A stretch of 64,000 nt of DNA from Herbaspirillum sp. Sphag64. Lineage in GTDB: Bacteria > Pseudomonadota > Gammaproteobacteria > Burkholderiales > Burkholderiaceae_D. The notes under the pieces were generated by a model. The model saw only the letters and a program-made list of their open reading frames with translations. It was not told the DNA's origin and did not search any database. This document shows positions 17,174 through 26,974 of the stretch, piece by piece. Numbering within the stretch: the stretch's first letter is position 1; each line of letters starts with the position of its first letter. The position numbers were made by a program, and so were the translations under genes. Where the stretch lies: contig NZ_JACHYE010000005.1 in NCBI RefSeq assembly GCF_014192645.1, positions 221,923 to 285,922 on the forward strand. The letters run 5' to 3'.

Positions 17174-18338
17174 GGCCATCATCCAATCCAAAAAAATGCT
17201 TCTTCAACAAGCTTTGCGGGTCAACAAGCTGCCTCAACACATCACAGATACGCCCCGCACTTTTTCCATCACCGTAGGGGTTCTCGACATCGCTGCAATC
17301 TGCAGCAAGAGCAGCCTTCAGAGCGCTCACAATCTCTGGCTCAGTCACACCACAATTGAAGGTCGATGCAGCCTGCAATCGACCTTTTTGGCGATCACCG
17401 ATATTCACCACTGGCTTGCCAAACGACGGCGCTTCGTACAAACCGCTAGACGAATTTCCAACGACAACATCAACTTGCGCCATCAAGCTCAAATACCTGA
17501 TTTGCCCCAAAGACGTATAGGCTTTGGCGTGCGGGCGACGGGCGACGAAATCATCGATCAGAGCGACAATCAAGGAACCGTCAGTGTCAGAATTGGGCTT
17601 AGTAAAAACGATTCCAAACTCGTCCCCCAAGGAATCAAGTGCCGCCAGCACGGCACCAAACTGCACCGATACAGACTGTGTTTCCAAGGTAACTGGATGA
17701 AATGTCACCAATAGATTTTTTTCACGTAACCGGAAATCGAGGGATTGCTCGAGTGCTGCCCGGTCCATCAAAGTCATCCGACGGATGAAATCAAGACCAG
17801 GGCTACCCACATTGAAAATGTATTGGGGATTTTCACCTAATTGGCGGACTCTTCGCGCTGCTTCAGCATTCGTGACGAAATGAAGATGCGACATTTTAGT
17901 AATACTGTGACGGATTCCTTCGTCAAAGGCGCCCTCCGTCGTATCGCCGCCTGCGATATGCGCTATAGGAATTCTCGCAACCAATGCCGCCTGGGCTGCC
18001 GCCAATACTTCATAGCGATCACCTAACACCAGAAGAACATCTGGCCGCAAACGCTCTAAAGCATCGGCGCAACCGATAACACCCAATCCAATCGATTTTC
18101 CAATGCCAACCGGTGTATCACTGGACAGCAACATATCGACCTTGGCATCGATTGAAAATCCATCCTCTTCAATCGTTCGATAGGTTAGGCCAAACTGAGG
18201 GGCAAGGTGCATGCCCGTCACGATTAATTGCAACTCGAGGGAAGGATCCTGATCAATCTCTTTCATGACCCAATACAACAAACCGTATTCAGCTCGGCTG
18301 CCAGTAACAACGCAAATCTTTTTCTTAGCGATTGCCAT
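17166..18338 (-). CDS. legG: NDP-N,N'-diacetylbacillosamine 2-epimerase (hydrolysing), NeuC family
   Basis: 390 aa of the UDP-GlcNAc 2-epimerase (NeuC/LegG) fold. N-terminal VVTGSRAEYGLLYWV is diagnostic; AHIAGGDTTEGAFDE and VGNSSSGLYEAPSFG line the nucleotide-sugar site. It removes the nucleotide while inverting C2, giving the hexose substrate for LegI. Its start overlaps legC by 14 bp and its stop overlaps legI. In this GDP route the substrate would be GDP-linked rather than UDP-linked, inferred from ptmE. Confidence 0.87.
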   Translation of the reverse strand: MAIAKKKICVVTGSRAEYGLLYWVMKEIDQDPSLELQLIVTGMHLAPQFGLTYRTIEEDGFSIDAKVDMLLSSDTPVGIGKSIGLGVIGCADALERLRPDVLLVLGDRYEVLAAAQAALVARIPIAHIAGGDTTEGAFDEGIRHSITKMSHLHFVTNAEAARRVRQLGENPQYIFNVGSPGLDFIRRMTLMDRAALEQSLDFRLREKNLLVTFHPVTLETQSVSVQFGAVLAALDSLGDEFGIVFTKPNSDTDGSLIVALIDDFVARRPHAKAYTSLGQIRYLSLMAQVDVVVGNSSSGLYEAPSFGKPVVNIGDRQKGRLQAASTFNCGVTEPEIVSALKAALAADCSDVENPYGDGKSAGRICDVLRQLVDPQSLLKKHFFGLDDGHA

Positions 18339-19536
18339 AACTCATACCAAAACTCGCGCTACTAGGGATATTGATCAAGCGTCGCTCAATATCCTCTGCA
18401 ACGTTGAGGTTGTGCATTCGAGGTGCCGTTTTATAAATGTCAAGCTCATGCATGAGCGTCCAGACGGGACGCGTCATGATGCCCTCTGAATTGCTATATT
18501 CCAGCAACTCATCACGCTGTTGCGCACAATTGGGATCAATTAGAAGCGCGTTCAACCAATAGTTGCTTTGTCCGTATGCAGGCTCTTTAAACACAGATAC
18601 GCCGGGCATGTCGGCAAACGCCTCTTGATACGTTTGCGCCAGACGACGTTTGGCGAGGATGAAATCTGGAAGTTGCTCCAATTGAGCACATCCCAATGCT
18701 GCATTGATATTCGGAAGACGGTAGTTAAAACCCTTCTGATCATGCGAGAACGACCATTTATGCGGTATTTTCGCTGTCGTTGTAAGATGCTTCGCCAGTT
18801 TCCCCAGTGCAGGGTCATTGGTGAGAATTGCGCCACCGCCACCGGTAGTAATAATTTTATTACCATTGAAACTCAATGCCGAAACGCGACCCAGGTTACC
18901 CGTATGCTGCCCCTTGTAATAAGAGCCCAACGATTCGGCAGCATCCTCGACCAAGTCAATTCTATAACGCTCACACAGCGCCACTAACGGATCTAAATCT
19001 ACTGGATGTCCAAATGTATGCATGGGCACCACGGCCTTGATACGGCGGCCAGTCTGCTTGTTGAAACAATATTCGCCGCGAATCTCAGCAATATCATCGA
19101 GATATTCAGCGAGCTTTTGCGGATCCAGCCCCAGTGTCGTTGCGTCGCTTTCGACAAAATGTGGAATTGCACCGCAATAGCTGACCGCATTGGCAGTCGC
19201 GATAAATGTCAACGCTGGCATTAGCACTTCATCGCCATGCTCCACACCAACTAGCAGCAAACAGACATGCAATGCTGCAGTGCCATTGACGACGGCAACC
19301 GCATGTCTAACCCCAGTATAGGCCGCCAAATCCTGCTCGAAACGATCAACGTATTTGCCGACAGATGAGACCCATCCAGTATCGATACATTCTTTAACGT
19401 AGGCCCATTCATTGCCACTGAAACGGGGCTCATGCAGTGACACACGCTCGTCCCGAACGGCTAACACCGCCCGCAGGGTTTCAACAATCGCGGCAGAATC
19501 TATTTTAAACATGGCTGATAACGGGTGTGTGATCAT
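18325..19536 (-). CDS. legC: PLP-dependent sugar aminotransferase LegC (DegT/DnrJ/EryC1)
   Basis: 403 aa (395 if starting at the ATG at 19512). PLP-fold signatures: VNGTAALHVCL, the Asp region VEDAAESLGSY, and the Schiff-base Lys in SFNGNKIITTGGGG. It aminates the 4-keto-6-deoxy sugar nucleotide produced by LegB. The longer ATG at 19536 overlaps the legB stop by 4 bp, but MFKIDSAAIVETL from 19512 resembles a natural N-terminus. Placement directly after legB fits the reaction order. Confidence 0.87.
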   Translation of the reverse strand: MITHPLSAMFKIDSAAIVETLRAVLAVRDERVSLHEPRFSGNEWAYVKECIDTGWVSSVGKYVDRFEQDLAAYTGVRHAVAVVNGTAALHVCLLLVGVEHGDEVLMPALTFIATANAVSYCGAIPHFVESDATTLGLDPQKLAEYLDDIAEIRGEYCFNKQTGRRIKAVVPMHTFGHPVDLDPLVALCERYRIDLVEDAAESLGSYYKGQHTGNLGRVSALSFNGNKIITTGGGGAILTNDPALGKLAKHLTTTAKIPHKWSFSHDQKGFNYRLPNINAALGCAQLEQLPDFILAKRRLAQTYQEAFADMPGVSVFKEPAYGQSNYWLNALLIDPNCAQQRDELLEYSNSEGIMTRPVWTLMHELDIYKTAPRMHNLNVAEDIERRLINIPSSASFGMSYGNR

Positions 19537-20528
19537 ACATTGTAAATACTGGTCTTATATGTCTTCAAATTCTCAGGCTGAGTAAACCAGGCGATTGTTT
19601 CAGCCAGACCGCGTCTAAAACCATCCTTACCTCCATATGCAGGTGCCCAACCGGTAAGTTCATGCGCCTTGGCGTTCGAAGCCCACAAACGGTCGACCTC
19701 ACTTTTATCAGGTCTCATGCGGATCTGCTCCGTTTCAATTTCAATTTCAACTCCCATGATTTCAGCGATCATCCGCACTGTCTCACCAATTGAAACTTCG
19801 AAATTGCTACCGATATTGATGACCTCACCAACTGTGCGTGGAGAGCGTGCAACGGACAAGAATCCTTGGACAGTGTCCTTCACGAAATTAAAATCCCGGG
19901 TTGGGTGCAATGCGCCTAATTTGATACGGCGCTGCCCTGCCGCAATTTGCGTGATCACAGTTGGAATAATCGCACGGGCCGACTGCCGCGGGCCATAGGT
20001 ATTGAAGGGCCGAATTACTGATACAGGAGTATCAAATGCATTGTAAAACGATAGCGCAATTTGATCTGCGCCAATCTTGCTGGCGGAATAGGGAGACTGC
20101 CCTTGCAGAGGGTGCTCTTCCGTAATCGGAACGAACCGAGCAGTACCATACACTTCACTGGTCGAGGTATGCACAACCTTCTCGACGCCCAGCTCACGCG
20201 CCGCCTGTACGATGTTCAATGTCCCCTTGATATTGGTGTCGACATAGGTATCAGGCGAGTGATAAGAATAAGGAATCGCGATCAACGCCGCCAGATGCAA
20301 CACCACATCGTAACCCTGCATCGCTTTCTTCACGCCGTATGGATCCCGAATATCTCCAGCAAACACATCAAATTTCCCTGCCACGTCCGGCGCACAATCA
20401 TCAAGCCAGCCCCACGAATTAAATGAGTTATACATGACAAATGCACGCACCTCGTGCCCTTCACGCACCAAAGTCTCTGTAAGGTGCGATCCGATAAAAC
20501 CATCCGCCCCCGTGACTAGTACTTTCAT
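19533..20528 (-). CDS. legB: NDP-GlcNAc 4,6-dehydratase LegB
   Basis: 331-aa extended SDR: VTGADGFIGSHLTE, catalytic Thr/Ser region HTSTSEVYG, and YSASK (Y-x3-K), then RPFNTYGPRQS. It matches the LegB family of GDP-GlcNAc 4,6-dehydratases, producing the 4-keto-6-deoxy intermediate that LegC aminates. First enzyme of the leg block, 49 bp after fcl on the same strand. A UDP-sugar dehydratase is possible, but the presence of ptmE favours a GDP-linked substrate. Confidence 0.87.
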   Translation of the reverse strand: MKVLVTGADGFIGSHLTETLVREGHEVRAFVMYNSFNSWGWLDDCAPDVAGKFDVFAGDIRDPYGVKKAMQGYDVVLHLAALIAIPYSYHSPDTYVDTNIKGTLNIVQAARELGVEKVVHTSTSEVYGTARFVPITEEHPLQGQSPYSASKIGADQIALSFYNAFDTPVSVIRPFNTYGPRQSARAIIPTVITQIAAGQRRIKLGALHPTRDFNFVKDTVQGFLSVARSPRTVGEVINIGSNFEVSIGETVRMIAEIMGVEIEIETEQIRMRPDKSEVDRLWASNAKAHELTGWAPAYGGKDGFRRGLAETIAWFTQPENLKTYKTSIYNV

Positions 20529-20577
20529 TTCAATTCACTTTCAATAAAATTGCGTACGATTGTGTACTTGCATTCAT

Positions 20578-21534
20578 TCAATTGGGGACGCCCGCAGCAT
20601 TTGATGCCAAATAATTGGCAAACGTCTTTTTTAGCCCGTCAATAAGCGAAGTGCTAGCACGCCAGCCCCTGTTCTCCAATTGCGATACGTCAAGCAACTT
20701 CCGGGGCGTACCATCAGGCTTACTACTATCGAATTCGATGACACCATCAAATCCGACTACACTCATAATCGATTCGGCTAACTCACAAATAGTCACATCA
20801 GTACCTGTCCCTACATTGAACAAGCCAGTACCGATAGCGTTCTCCATCATGAAAACGCATGCATCGGCCATATCATCGACATAAAGAAATTCGCGCATTG
20901 GCTTGCCCGAACCCCACACTACTAGTTTCCGATCGCCTCGGAGCTTGGCTTCATGCGCCTTTCGCAGCAATGCAGGCAACACGTGGCTGTTATTCAAATC
21001 GTAATTGTCGTTCGGTCCGTATAAATTGGTCGGCATCACAGAAACGTAACGCGTACCAAATTGACGATTATAAGATTCACATAATTTCACGCCGGCAATT
21101 TTTGCGATTGCGTATGGCTCGTTTGTCTGTTCCAGCGGTCCGGTCAACAAATACTCTTCTTTGATCGGTTGTGGACAATCCCGGGGGTAGATACACGACG
21201 AACCAAGGAACATCAAATCCCTGATTCCTGCCTGATGGGCAGCACCAATCACATTGGCCTCCATCAGCAGGTTTTGGTAAATGAAATCGGCACGATAAGT
21301 GTTATTGGCGTGTATCCCTCCGACTTTGGCTGCGGCCAGAAAAATATAATCAGGTTTCTGAACGGACAGGAATTCCTGCACCTTTGCCTGGTCCAGCAAA
21401 TCGAGTTCACCATGCGTGCGAGTCAGAATATTGGTGTACCCACCGGCCTGCAAACGTCTGACGATGGCAGAACCCACCATGCCACGGTGACCCGCGACAA
21501 AAATTTTAGCGTCTCTAGACAGTGCGCTCATCAT
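20578..21534 (-). CDS. fcl: GDP-L-fucose synthase
   Basis: About 318 aa. Bifunctional epimerase/reductase converting GDP-4-keto-6-deoxy-mannose to GDP-L-fucose. Visible: VAGHRGMVGSAIVRRL, LGSSCIYPRDCPQPI with the conserved Cys, YAIAK (Y-x3-K) and MPTNLYGPNDNYD. The tandem ATGs at 21534/21531 follow a GGGAG ribosome-binding site inside the gmd tail; an in-frame upstream start would only extend into gmd. Pairs with gmd immediately upstream. Confidence 0.92.
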   Translation of the reverse strand: MMSALSRDAKIFVAGHRGMVGSAIVRRLQAGGYTNILTRTHGELDLLDQAKVQEFLSVQKPDYIFLAAAKVGGIHANNTYRADFIYQNLLMEANVIGAAHQAGIRDLMFLGSSCIYPRDCPQPIKEEYLLTGPLEQTNEPYAIAKIAGVKLCESYNRQFGTRYVSVMPTNLYGPNDNYDLNNSHVLPALLRKAHEAKLRGDRKLVVWGSGKPMREFLYVDDMADACVFMMENAIGTGLFNVGTGTDVTICELAESIMSVVGFDGVIEFDSSKPDGTPRKLLDVSQLENRGWRASTSLIDGLKKTFANYLASNAAGVPN

Positions 21535-21538
21535 GCAC

Positions 21539-22624
21539 TCACTCCCGCCGATCCATAACTGCATAGCCGTGGCGCTTGACAAGCTCATCACGCTCCGCCG
21601 ACTTCAAATCCTCGCGCATCATCTCGACAACCAACTCAGTGAAAGTTGTCTTGGGCGTCCATCCCAGTTTCTGCTTCGCCTTGCTGGCATCGCCCAACAA
21701 ACTTTCCACCTCTGTCGGACGGAAGTAGCGCGGATCAACCGCGACGATACATTTACCATTGGCGTCGTAACCCTTCTCGTTCTCGCCTTGCCCTTCCCAA
21801 CGAACGCTAATGCCAATCTCTTGGGCAGCCAGATTGATGAAATCCCGGACACTATATTGGACGCCTGTGGCGATGACAAAATCTTCCGGCTTTTCCTGCT
21901 GCAGCATCAACCATTGCATCTCAACATAATCGCGCGCATGTCCCCAATCGCGCTTGGCATCCAGGTTTCCTAAATAAACACATTCCTGCAAGCCAAGTTT
22001 GATACGCGCCAACGCGCGTGTAATCTTGCGCGTCACAAAAGTCTCGCCACGAATAGGACTTTCGTGATTGAAAAGGATGCCATTGCATGCATAGATGCCA
22101 TAGGCTTCCCGATAGTTGACGGTGATCCAGTAGGCGTACAATTTTGCAACGGCGTATGGACTACGCGGATAGAACGGCGTGCTCTCTTTTTGCGGGACTT
22201 CTTGCACCAAACCATACAACTCAGACGTCGATGCCTGATAGAAGCGGGTTTTCTTTTCCAAGCCAAGAATACGAATCGCCTCAAGAATACGCAAGGTTCC
22301 GAGCGCGTCTGAATTTGCCGTGTATTCGGGCTCTTCAAATGACACCGCAACATGGCTTTGTGCTGCTAGATTGTAGATTTCGTCAGGCTGTACCTGCTGA
22401 ATAATACGAATCAGACTTGTCGAATCAGTAAGGTCTCCGTGGTGCAACCTGAATCGGAGATTTTGCTCATGCGGGTCTTGGTACAAGTGGTCAATACGAT
22501 CAGTGTTGATCAGTGACGTACGACGTTTTACACCATGGACTTCGTAGCCCTTATTCAGAAGGAGCTCCGCAAGATATGCGCCATCCTGTCCGGTGACGCC
22601 AGTGATCAGTGCAACTTTATTCAT
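21539..22624 (-). CDS. gmd: GDP-mannose 4,6-dehydratase
   Basis: 361 aa, the length of bacterial Gmd. [15 protein letters not shown] binds NADP, STSELYG and YAVAK (Y-x3-K) form the active site, and [16 protein letters not shown] is a Gmd signature. It makes GDP-4-keto-6-deoxy-D-mannose for Fcl; the same intermediate feeds GDP-rhamnose or perosamine synthesis elsewhere. No manA, manB or manC is in the window, so GDP-mannose must come from other loci. Confidence 0.94.
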   Translation of the reverse strand: MNKVALITGVTGQDGAYLAELLLNKGYEVHGVKRRTSLINTDRIDHLYQDPHEQNLRFRLHHGDLTDSTSLIRIIQQVQPDEIYNLAAQSHVAVSFEEPEYTANSDALGTLRILEAIRILGLEKKTRFYQASTSELYGLVQEVPQKESTPFYPRSPYAVAKLYAYWITVNYREAYGIYACNGILFNHESPIRGETFVTRKITRALARIKLGLQECVYLGNLDAKRDWGHARDYVEMQWLMLQQEKPEDFVIATGVQYSVRDFINLAAQEIGISVRWEGQGENEKGYDANGKCIVAVDPRYFRPTEVESLLGDASKAKQKLGWTPKTTFTELVVEMMREDLKSAERDELVKRHGYAVMDRRE

Positions 22625-22674
22625 TACATTTCCCAGGTTCTGCTAGTAGATAAAAACAGGTTTGCTGATGTTGC

Positions 22675-23574
22675 TCAAAACATTTTGGCATTCAATAAGC
22701 GCATCAGATATTGCCCGTATTTGTTCTTGCTGTATGGCTGAGCCAATGCCTCAAGCTGCTCAGAGGTAATATATTTTTTACGAAACGCAATCTCTTCTGG
22801 GCAAGCAATTTTCAGCCCCTGACGGTTCTCGATGGTTGCGATGAACTGGCCAGCATCTGACAAGGAATCATGTGTTCCTGTATCGAGCCATGCCATACCA
22901 CGCCCCATCAATTCAACATTTAACTTCCCCATCTCCAGATAGACGCGATTGATGTCAGTAATTTCCAATTCGCCGCGCGCAGAGGGCTTGATGTGGGTAG
23001 CGATATCGCAGACCAACTCATCATAAAAATATAAGCCAGTAACGGCATAATTCGATTTCGGATGGACCGGTTTCTCTTCAATGCTGATGACTCGGCGCTG
23101 CTCATCAAAATCAATCACGCCATATCGTTCCGGATCGTTGACGTAATAGGCAAATACATACGCCCCTTCTTTTTGGGCATCCGCTACTTTCAATTGCGAT
23201 TCAAATTCATTTCCGTAATAAATATTGTCGCCCAGAATCAGGGCTGAAGGATGGCCATCGACAAACTCTCTACCGATGGTGAACGCTTGCGCCAAACCAT
23301 CAGGTGATGGTTGTTCTGCATAACTAATTTCCAATCCCCACTGACTGCCGTTTCCAAGCAAACGTTTGAAATGAGGTAAGTCAGTCGGAGTGGAAATAAT
23401 TAGAATTTCACGAATCCCTGCCAACATTAACGTTGTCAAAGGGTAATAAATCATCGGCTTGTCATGCACCGGCAGCAGTTGCTTCGAAACAGCTAGGGTA
23501 ACAGGATAGAGTCGCGTTCCAGAGCCTCCTGCGAGAATAATTCCTTTGCGTCGGGACTTTAAAGTTGCGGTCAT
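22675..23574 (-). CDS. rmlA: Glucose-1-phosphate thymidylyltransferase
   Basis: About 299 aa. RmlA/Rfb[34 protein letters not shown] and LGDNIYYG are diagnostic, with [11 protein letters not shown] later. It makes dTDP-glucose, the entry to dTDP-rhamnose and related sugars. The ATG at 23574 ([11 protein letters not shown]) is preferred to one six codons earlier. rmlB and rmlC are absent from the window; the RmlD-like gene at the left edge may be related. It heads the long minus-strand run rmlA-gmd-fcl-leg. Confidence 0.92.
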   Translation of the reverse strand: MTATLKSRRKGIILAGGSGTRLYPVTLAVSKQLLPVHDKPMIYYPLTTLMLAGIREILIISTPTDLPHFKRLLGNGSQWGLEISYAEQPSPDGLAQAFTIGREFVDGHPSALILGDNIYYGNEFESQLKVADAQKEGAYVFAYYVNDPERYGVIDFDEQRRVISIEEKPVHPKSNYAVTGLYFYDELVCDIATHIKPSARGELEITDINRVYLEMGKLNVELMGRGMAWLDTGTHDSLSDAGQFIATIENRQGLKIACPEEIAFRKKYITSEQLEALAQPYSKNKYGQYLMRLLNAKMF

Positions 23575-23735
23575 TTTTAAACCTTTGCTCACCGTTTTTT
23601 GCCGAAGAATAAACTAAAATTAGTTCAATAGTGGTCAAATTTAAAAAGGCACATAATATAAATACAATCAGTCTGCATTCATAACCTGCCAATCAAATAA
23701 ATGGACTTGCTAGTTTATCCGCATGTAAATGCTAC

Positions 23736-25490
23736 TTATTGAACGGGCTTACGATAAGGCTCATATACTTCAGTCAATGTTGACTCGACAAATGCTATTT
23801 TTCGTACAGCGATTCCCGAGGCTAAAAAGCATTTCACTTCAATGACTAGCTTCCCAGGCGTATCAGGCAATAGTATTGAATGATCATACGCCGTACCAAA
23901 AGCATAGTCGCCATTACCAACAAATGAGAAATCGACTGGGATACGAGGTGCCATTCCATTGGGTAGATAAGATATGGACGCCTGCTTGCACGCTTTATTT
24001 TCAGTCACGGACGAAGCTGGCATCAGACTAACTTGCCAAAGCAAGTTACCACCTTTTCTAGATACATCCAGCGAGGGAATATCCAATGTAAATCGCGATA
24101 TTTTTTTGCCTGCATCTTGAACGAAAGCAGCAGAAACATCACTTTTACCAAAGAATTTTTCAAATAATATGCGCACTGGAATATCAGGAGACTCGCCGAT
24201 ACGAGGGATGACTCGTAGATAAAACATAGATATAAATGCACACAGAAGGACAATACCTGTTGCCCTATCAACGTGTCGATTAATCCACGTCCCAGGCGCC
24301 GTGTAAGCATTTCCCTGGTCGCCCTTGGTCCGCTCAAACATGAGTGCGATACCAACCGCCGCAAGCGGGACCAGCAGCAACTCAACATTGCCTACGCTAT
24401 AACGAATATTGTAAAGAACGAGTGCGGTTTGCAGCACTTGCAGCAAAATACCAGCGCCCACAAGAATGACTAAAAGTCGCTTTGCGCGGAAGCCCCACGC
24501 GACCGCTGTCACTGCCATTGCCAGTTCGACAACTCTGAACCAGGACATTCTCGCGCTCGCCTCTAAAGGAGTAAAGAATGTCACCCAGGATATTTTTCGG
24601 AAAAACCACTCCAGCAACCCAGAAAACGACCTATGCTTTAAAAATTCTGCGGCTACTATTCCATAGTCATGATTGCCGGCAACGGTAAAGATAGACCTTG
24701 TCAATCCCTGGTAATTCATTCCGAGCAAGGGCGGCTCAAATCCGCCAGTAAGCAAATTAGTGCCATAGTACAGAGCGCCTCCGCCACCTTCGGCGATATT
24801 GGGCGTCCCAAACAAAAGCAAATTTTTCACGACAAACAGGCCCGGCAACAATAGCGCAAGTATATGAACCCAAAATACCTTCCCGACCACAGCTCGAGAC
24901 TTCGGACTAAAGAGAAAGGAAAATGATAAAGCTACCAGTAACAGAATCACCGGATATAACCACACCGGTCGAAGTAAAATCGATATTGAAAGTGCTATTG
25001 CAGCGACCGGTATAGCCCAGCGTTTGAAGGCAATAACTTCACCAAGAGCCCATATCCACATTAAGGTAAACAGGAAAAACGGCGTTTCCGATAATGAGCG
25101 GGGGATCCACGAGACAATCAACGGCGATGCAGCAAACAATAATGCCGCCAAAATGCCCGCGACAATCGAATGCATGCGACGAGCGATACCATAGGCAAGC
25201 AACACCATGATGCAACCACTCAAGATGTTTGCGTATCTGATCGTGTAATCATCAGCGCCAAAAATAGCAAACCATGAGTAGATTGCGGGGCCTACCTGAA
25301 TTGAGTCCGAGGATAAAAAAAACCGCCACCCTTGCTCAATCAATTTTTTTGCCAGCGGAATATAAGTAATTTCCGCGTCGGGAGGAATCGGCAAATGGAT
25401 GAATTTCCAGGCATGCTGGAGATATATACCGATAATGACAAGCAACAAAGCATATCGAATTACAAATTTGTTACTTTGAAATCGGTACAT
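23736..25490 (-). CDS. GT-C fold membrane glycosyltransferase (GT39/ArnT-like)
   Basis: 584 aa with about 9-11 hydrophobic segments in the first ~400 residues and a soluble C-terminal region (~430-584). An early acidic loop (PPDAEITYI, ~residue 37) is where GT-C enzymes carry the catalytic Asp/Glu. Such enzymes use polyprenyl-phosphate sugars and transfer them in the periplasm to lipid A, O-antigen or protein. The two upstream minus-strand genes encode a GT2 polyprenyl-phosphate transferase and a small flippase, completing the set. Acceptor unknown. Confidence 0.7.
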   Translation of the reverse strand: MYRFQSNKFVIRYALLLVIIGIYLQHAWKFIHLPIPPDAEITYIPLAKKLIEQGWRFFLSSDSIQVGPAIYSWFAIFGADDYTIRYANILSGCIMVLLAYGIARRMHSIVAGILAALLFAASPLIVSWIPRSLSETPFFLFTLMWIWALGEVIAFKRWAIPVAAIALSISILLRPVWLYPVILLLVALSFSFLFSPKSRAVVGKVFWVHILALLLPGLFVVKNLLLFGTPNIAEGGGGALYYGTNLLTGGFEPPLLGMNYQGLTRSIFTVAGNHDYGIVAAEFLKHRSFSGLLEWFFRKISWVTFFTPLEASARMSWFRVVELAMAVTAVAWGFRAKRLLVILVGAGILLQVLQTALVLYNIRYSVGNVELLLVPLAAVGIALMFERTKGDQGNAYTAPGTWINRHVDRATGIVLLCAFISMFYLRVIPRIGESPDIPVRILFEKFFGKSDVSAAFVQDAGKKISRFTLDIPSLDVSRKGGNLLWQVSLMPASSVTENKACKQASISYLPNGMAPRIPVDFSFVGNGDYAFGTAYDHSILLPDTPGKLVIEVKCFLASGIAVRKIAFVESTLTEVYEPYRKPVQ

Positions 25491-25611
25491 TACAGCCCCT
25501 AGTTTTCAGCATGCAATCAATATTGATCTGCAGACACTTATAATTATTTTTACACTTGATACTATTTTTTCTACTGCAAAAACGAGTAGGTATTTTTAAG
25601 CTTAACGCCGC

Positions 25612-26577
25612 CTACAGCAACTCATGCATCGGGCTTACAGGTACACTCGACACATCATAGTTAAGGGCAGCCAGAAGGAGTTGGAACCCCAGCAATATGG
25701 GGAGCATTGCCAACATGATTGTTCCTGTGGCCGTTGGCACACCAGAAATATATGCCTCATGCCACTTTACGAGTCCGTATATCAAGCCACTCACAAACAG
25801 CAAACTCCCACCTAACAACTCAATACTTCCGACATTGAAATTACGCAAAAAGTAATTATAAAAAATACGCTTGAAGAAACAGCTGATGTATTTTTTTGGA
25901 AATTCAAATGCAACCTTCACTACATTCAAGTTGCTTTCCTCGAGGCCATAAGTCGAGACAAGCGGTACATCATGGACGACCGCGCGCAAAATCCCCAGTC
26001 GAAATAACATATCGCTTTCAAAAAAATAACGCTTGTCTATTTTGTCCAAGGGCAAATTACGCAAAATATTGACATGAATTGCGGTGTATCCGTTCGTCGG
26101 ATCCATGATATTCCAGTATCCGCTGGATACTTTACTGACAAAAGACAAGCAGGCATTACCGAATAGCCTCACTGGCGGCATATCCGCAAGACCAGCAATA
26201 TCGAAAAATCGATTGCCTTTGGTATAGTCAGCTTGCCCATCGACTATTCGCCTGATAAAGCGGGGGATACTTGATGGGTCCATCTGCCCATCACCATCAA
26301 CCTTCACCACAATATCCATCTCGTCCTGAATCGCCTGTTTGTAACCGGTAACCACAGCGCCACCAACACCTTGATTTACTTCGTGGTAGAGCACACAGAC
26401 TCGTTCATCAGTGCAATTTTGCTCGACATGCGAGCCACTGCCCTCAGGGCAATGATCGTCGACCACATAGATTCTGCAAACTTCTTTGCCAATAGCACCT
26501 ATCACGGCGAGCACGTGCGACTTAACTTTGTAGGATGGAATAACCACCGCCACGGCGGGCGAGATTACGTTACTCAT
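25612..26577 (-). CDS. GT2 polyprenyl-phosphate sugar transferase (DPM1/ArnC/GtrB-like)
   Basis: About 321 aa from the ATG at 26577 (MSNVISPAVAVVIPSYK). GT2 core with VVDDHCPEGS and the metal-binding KVDGDGQMD, followed by two C-terminal membrane segments (~240-262 and ~278-300). This layout is that of dolichol/undecaprenyl-phosphate mannosyl- or glucosyltransferases, which load a sugar on the lipid carrier at the cytoplasmic face. It sits between the GT-C gene and the flippase-like gene, supporting a three-part periplasmic glycosylation module. Confidence 0.78.
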   Translation of the reverse strand: MSNVISPAVAVVIPSYKVKSHVLAVIGAIGKEVCRIYVVDDHCPEGSGSHVEQNCTDERVCVLYHEVNQGVGGAVVTGYKQAIQDEMDIVVKVDGDGQMDPSSIPRFIRRIVDGQADYTKGNRFFDIAGLADMPPVRLFGNACLSFVSKVSSGYWNIMDPTNGYTAIHVNILRNLPLDKIDKRYFFESDMLFRLGILRAVVHDVPLVSTYGLEESNLNVVKVAFEFPKKYISCFFKRIFYNYFLRNFNVGSIELLGGSLLFVSGLIYGLVKWHEAYISGVPTATGTIMLAMLPILLGFQLLLAALNYDVSSVPVSPMHELL

Positions 26578-26629
26578 AAATAGTCTGGGCAATCAAAAAA
26601 TATGATGACGAACGAAGAGGTGAGGGAGA

Positions 26630-26974
26630 TTACGACCGGATCGCAATCACTATTCCAACGATAATGACGCCGACACCGACAAAGTACTGTGTATGAAAGC
26701 GCTCATTAAAAATAAAATGCGTTCCCAACGGCACCAGAACAAATGCGAGCGCCATTAATGGATAGACACGGCCCAATTCGACTCTCTGTAAAACCCATAC
26801 CCATACCAAGGTAATCACGCCATACAGACACATGGCAATGAACAACGGCAGCAAAGCTTTCGGCGAAAAAAAAGAACCGCTCGACACCATCGCCGCGGAA
26901 CTTACTTTGAACAAAATTTGCCCGACAGAGAGCCCTACCACACAACAAAAAGCAACCAAGTAAACTAGCACCAC
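26630..26974 (-). CDS. SMR/EamA-type four-helix protein, probable ArnE-like lipid-sugar flippase subunit
   Basis: A GTG at 26974, preceded by AGGA at 6 nt, gives 114 aa with four hydrophobic helices, the usual SMR length; in-frame ATGs at 27073 or 27022 add a polar, Pro/Cys-containing leader unlike the family. VGQILFKVSSAAM and AFVLVPLGTHFIFNERF resemble EamA/ArnE members. Downstream GT2 and GT-C genes suggest it helps flip a polyprenyl-phosphate sugar to the periplasm. A cation/drug exporter is the alternative but poorly fits the context. Confidence 0.62.
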   Translation of the reverse strand: MVLVYLVAFCCVVGLSVGQILFKVSSAAMVSSGSFFSPKALLPLFIAMCLYGVITLVWVWVLQRVELGRVYPLMALAFVLVPLGTHFIFNERFHTQYFVGVGVIIVGIVIAIRS

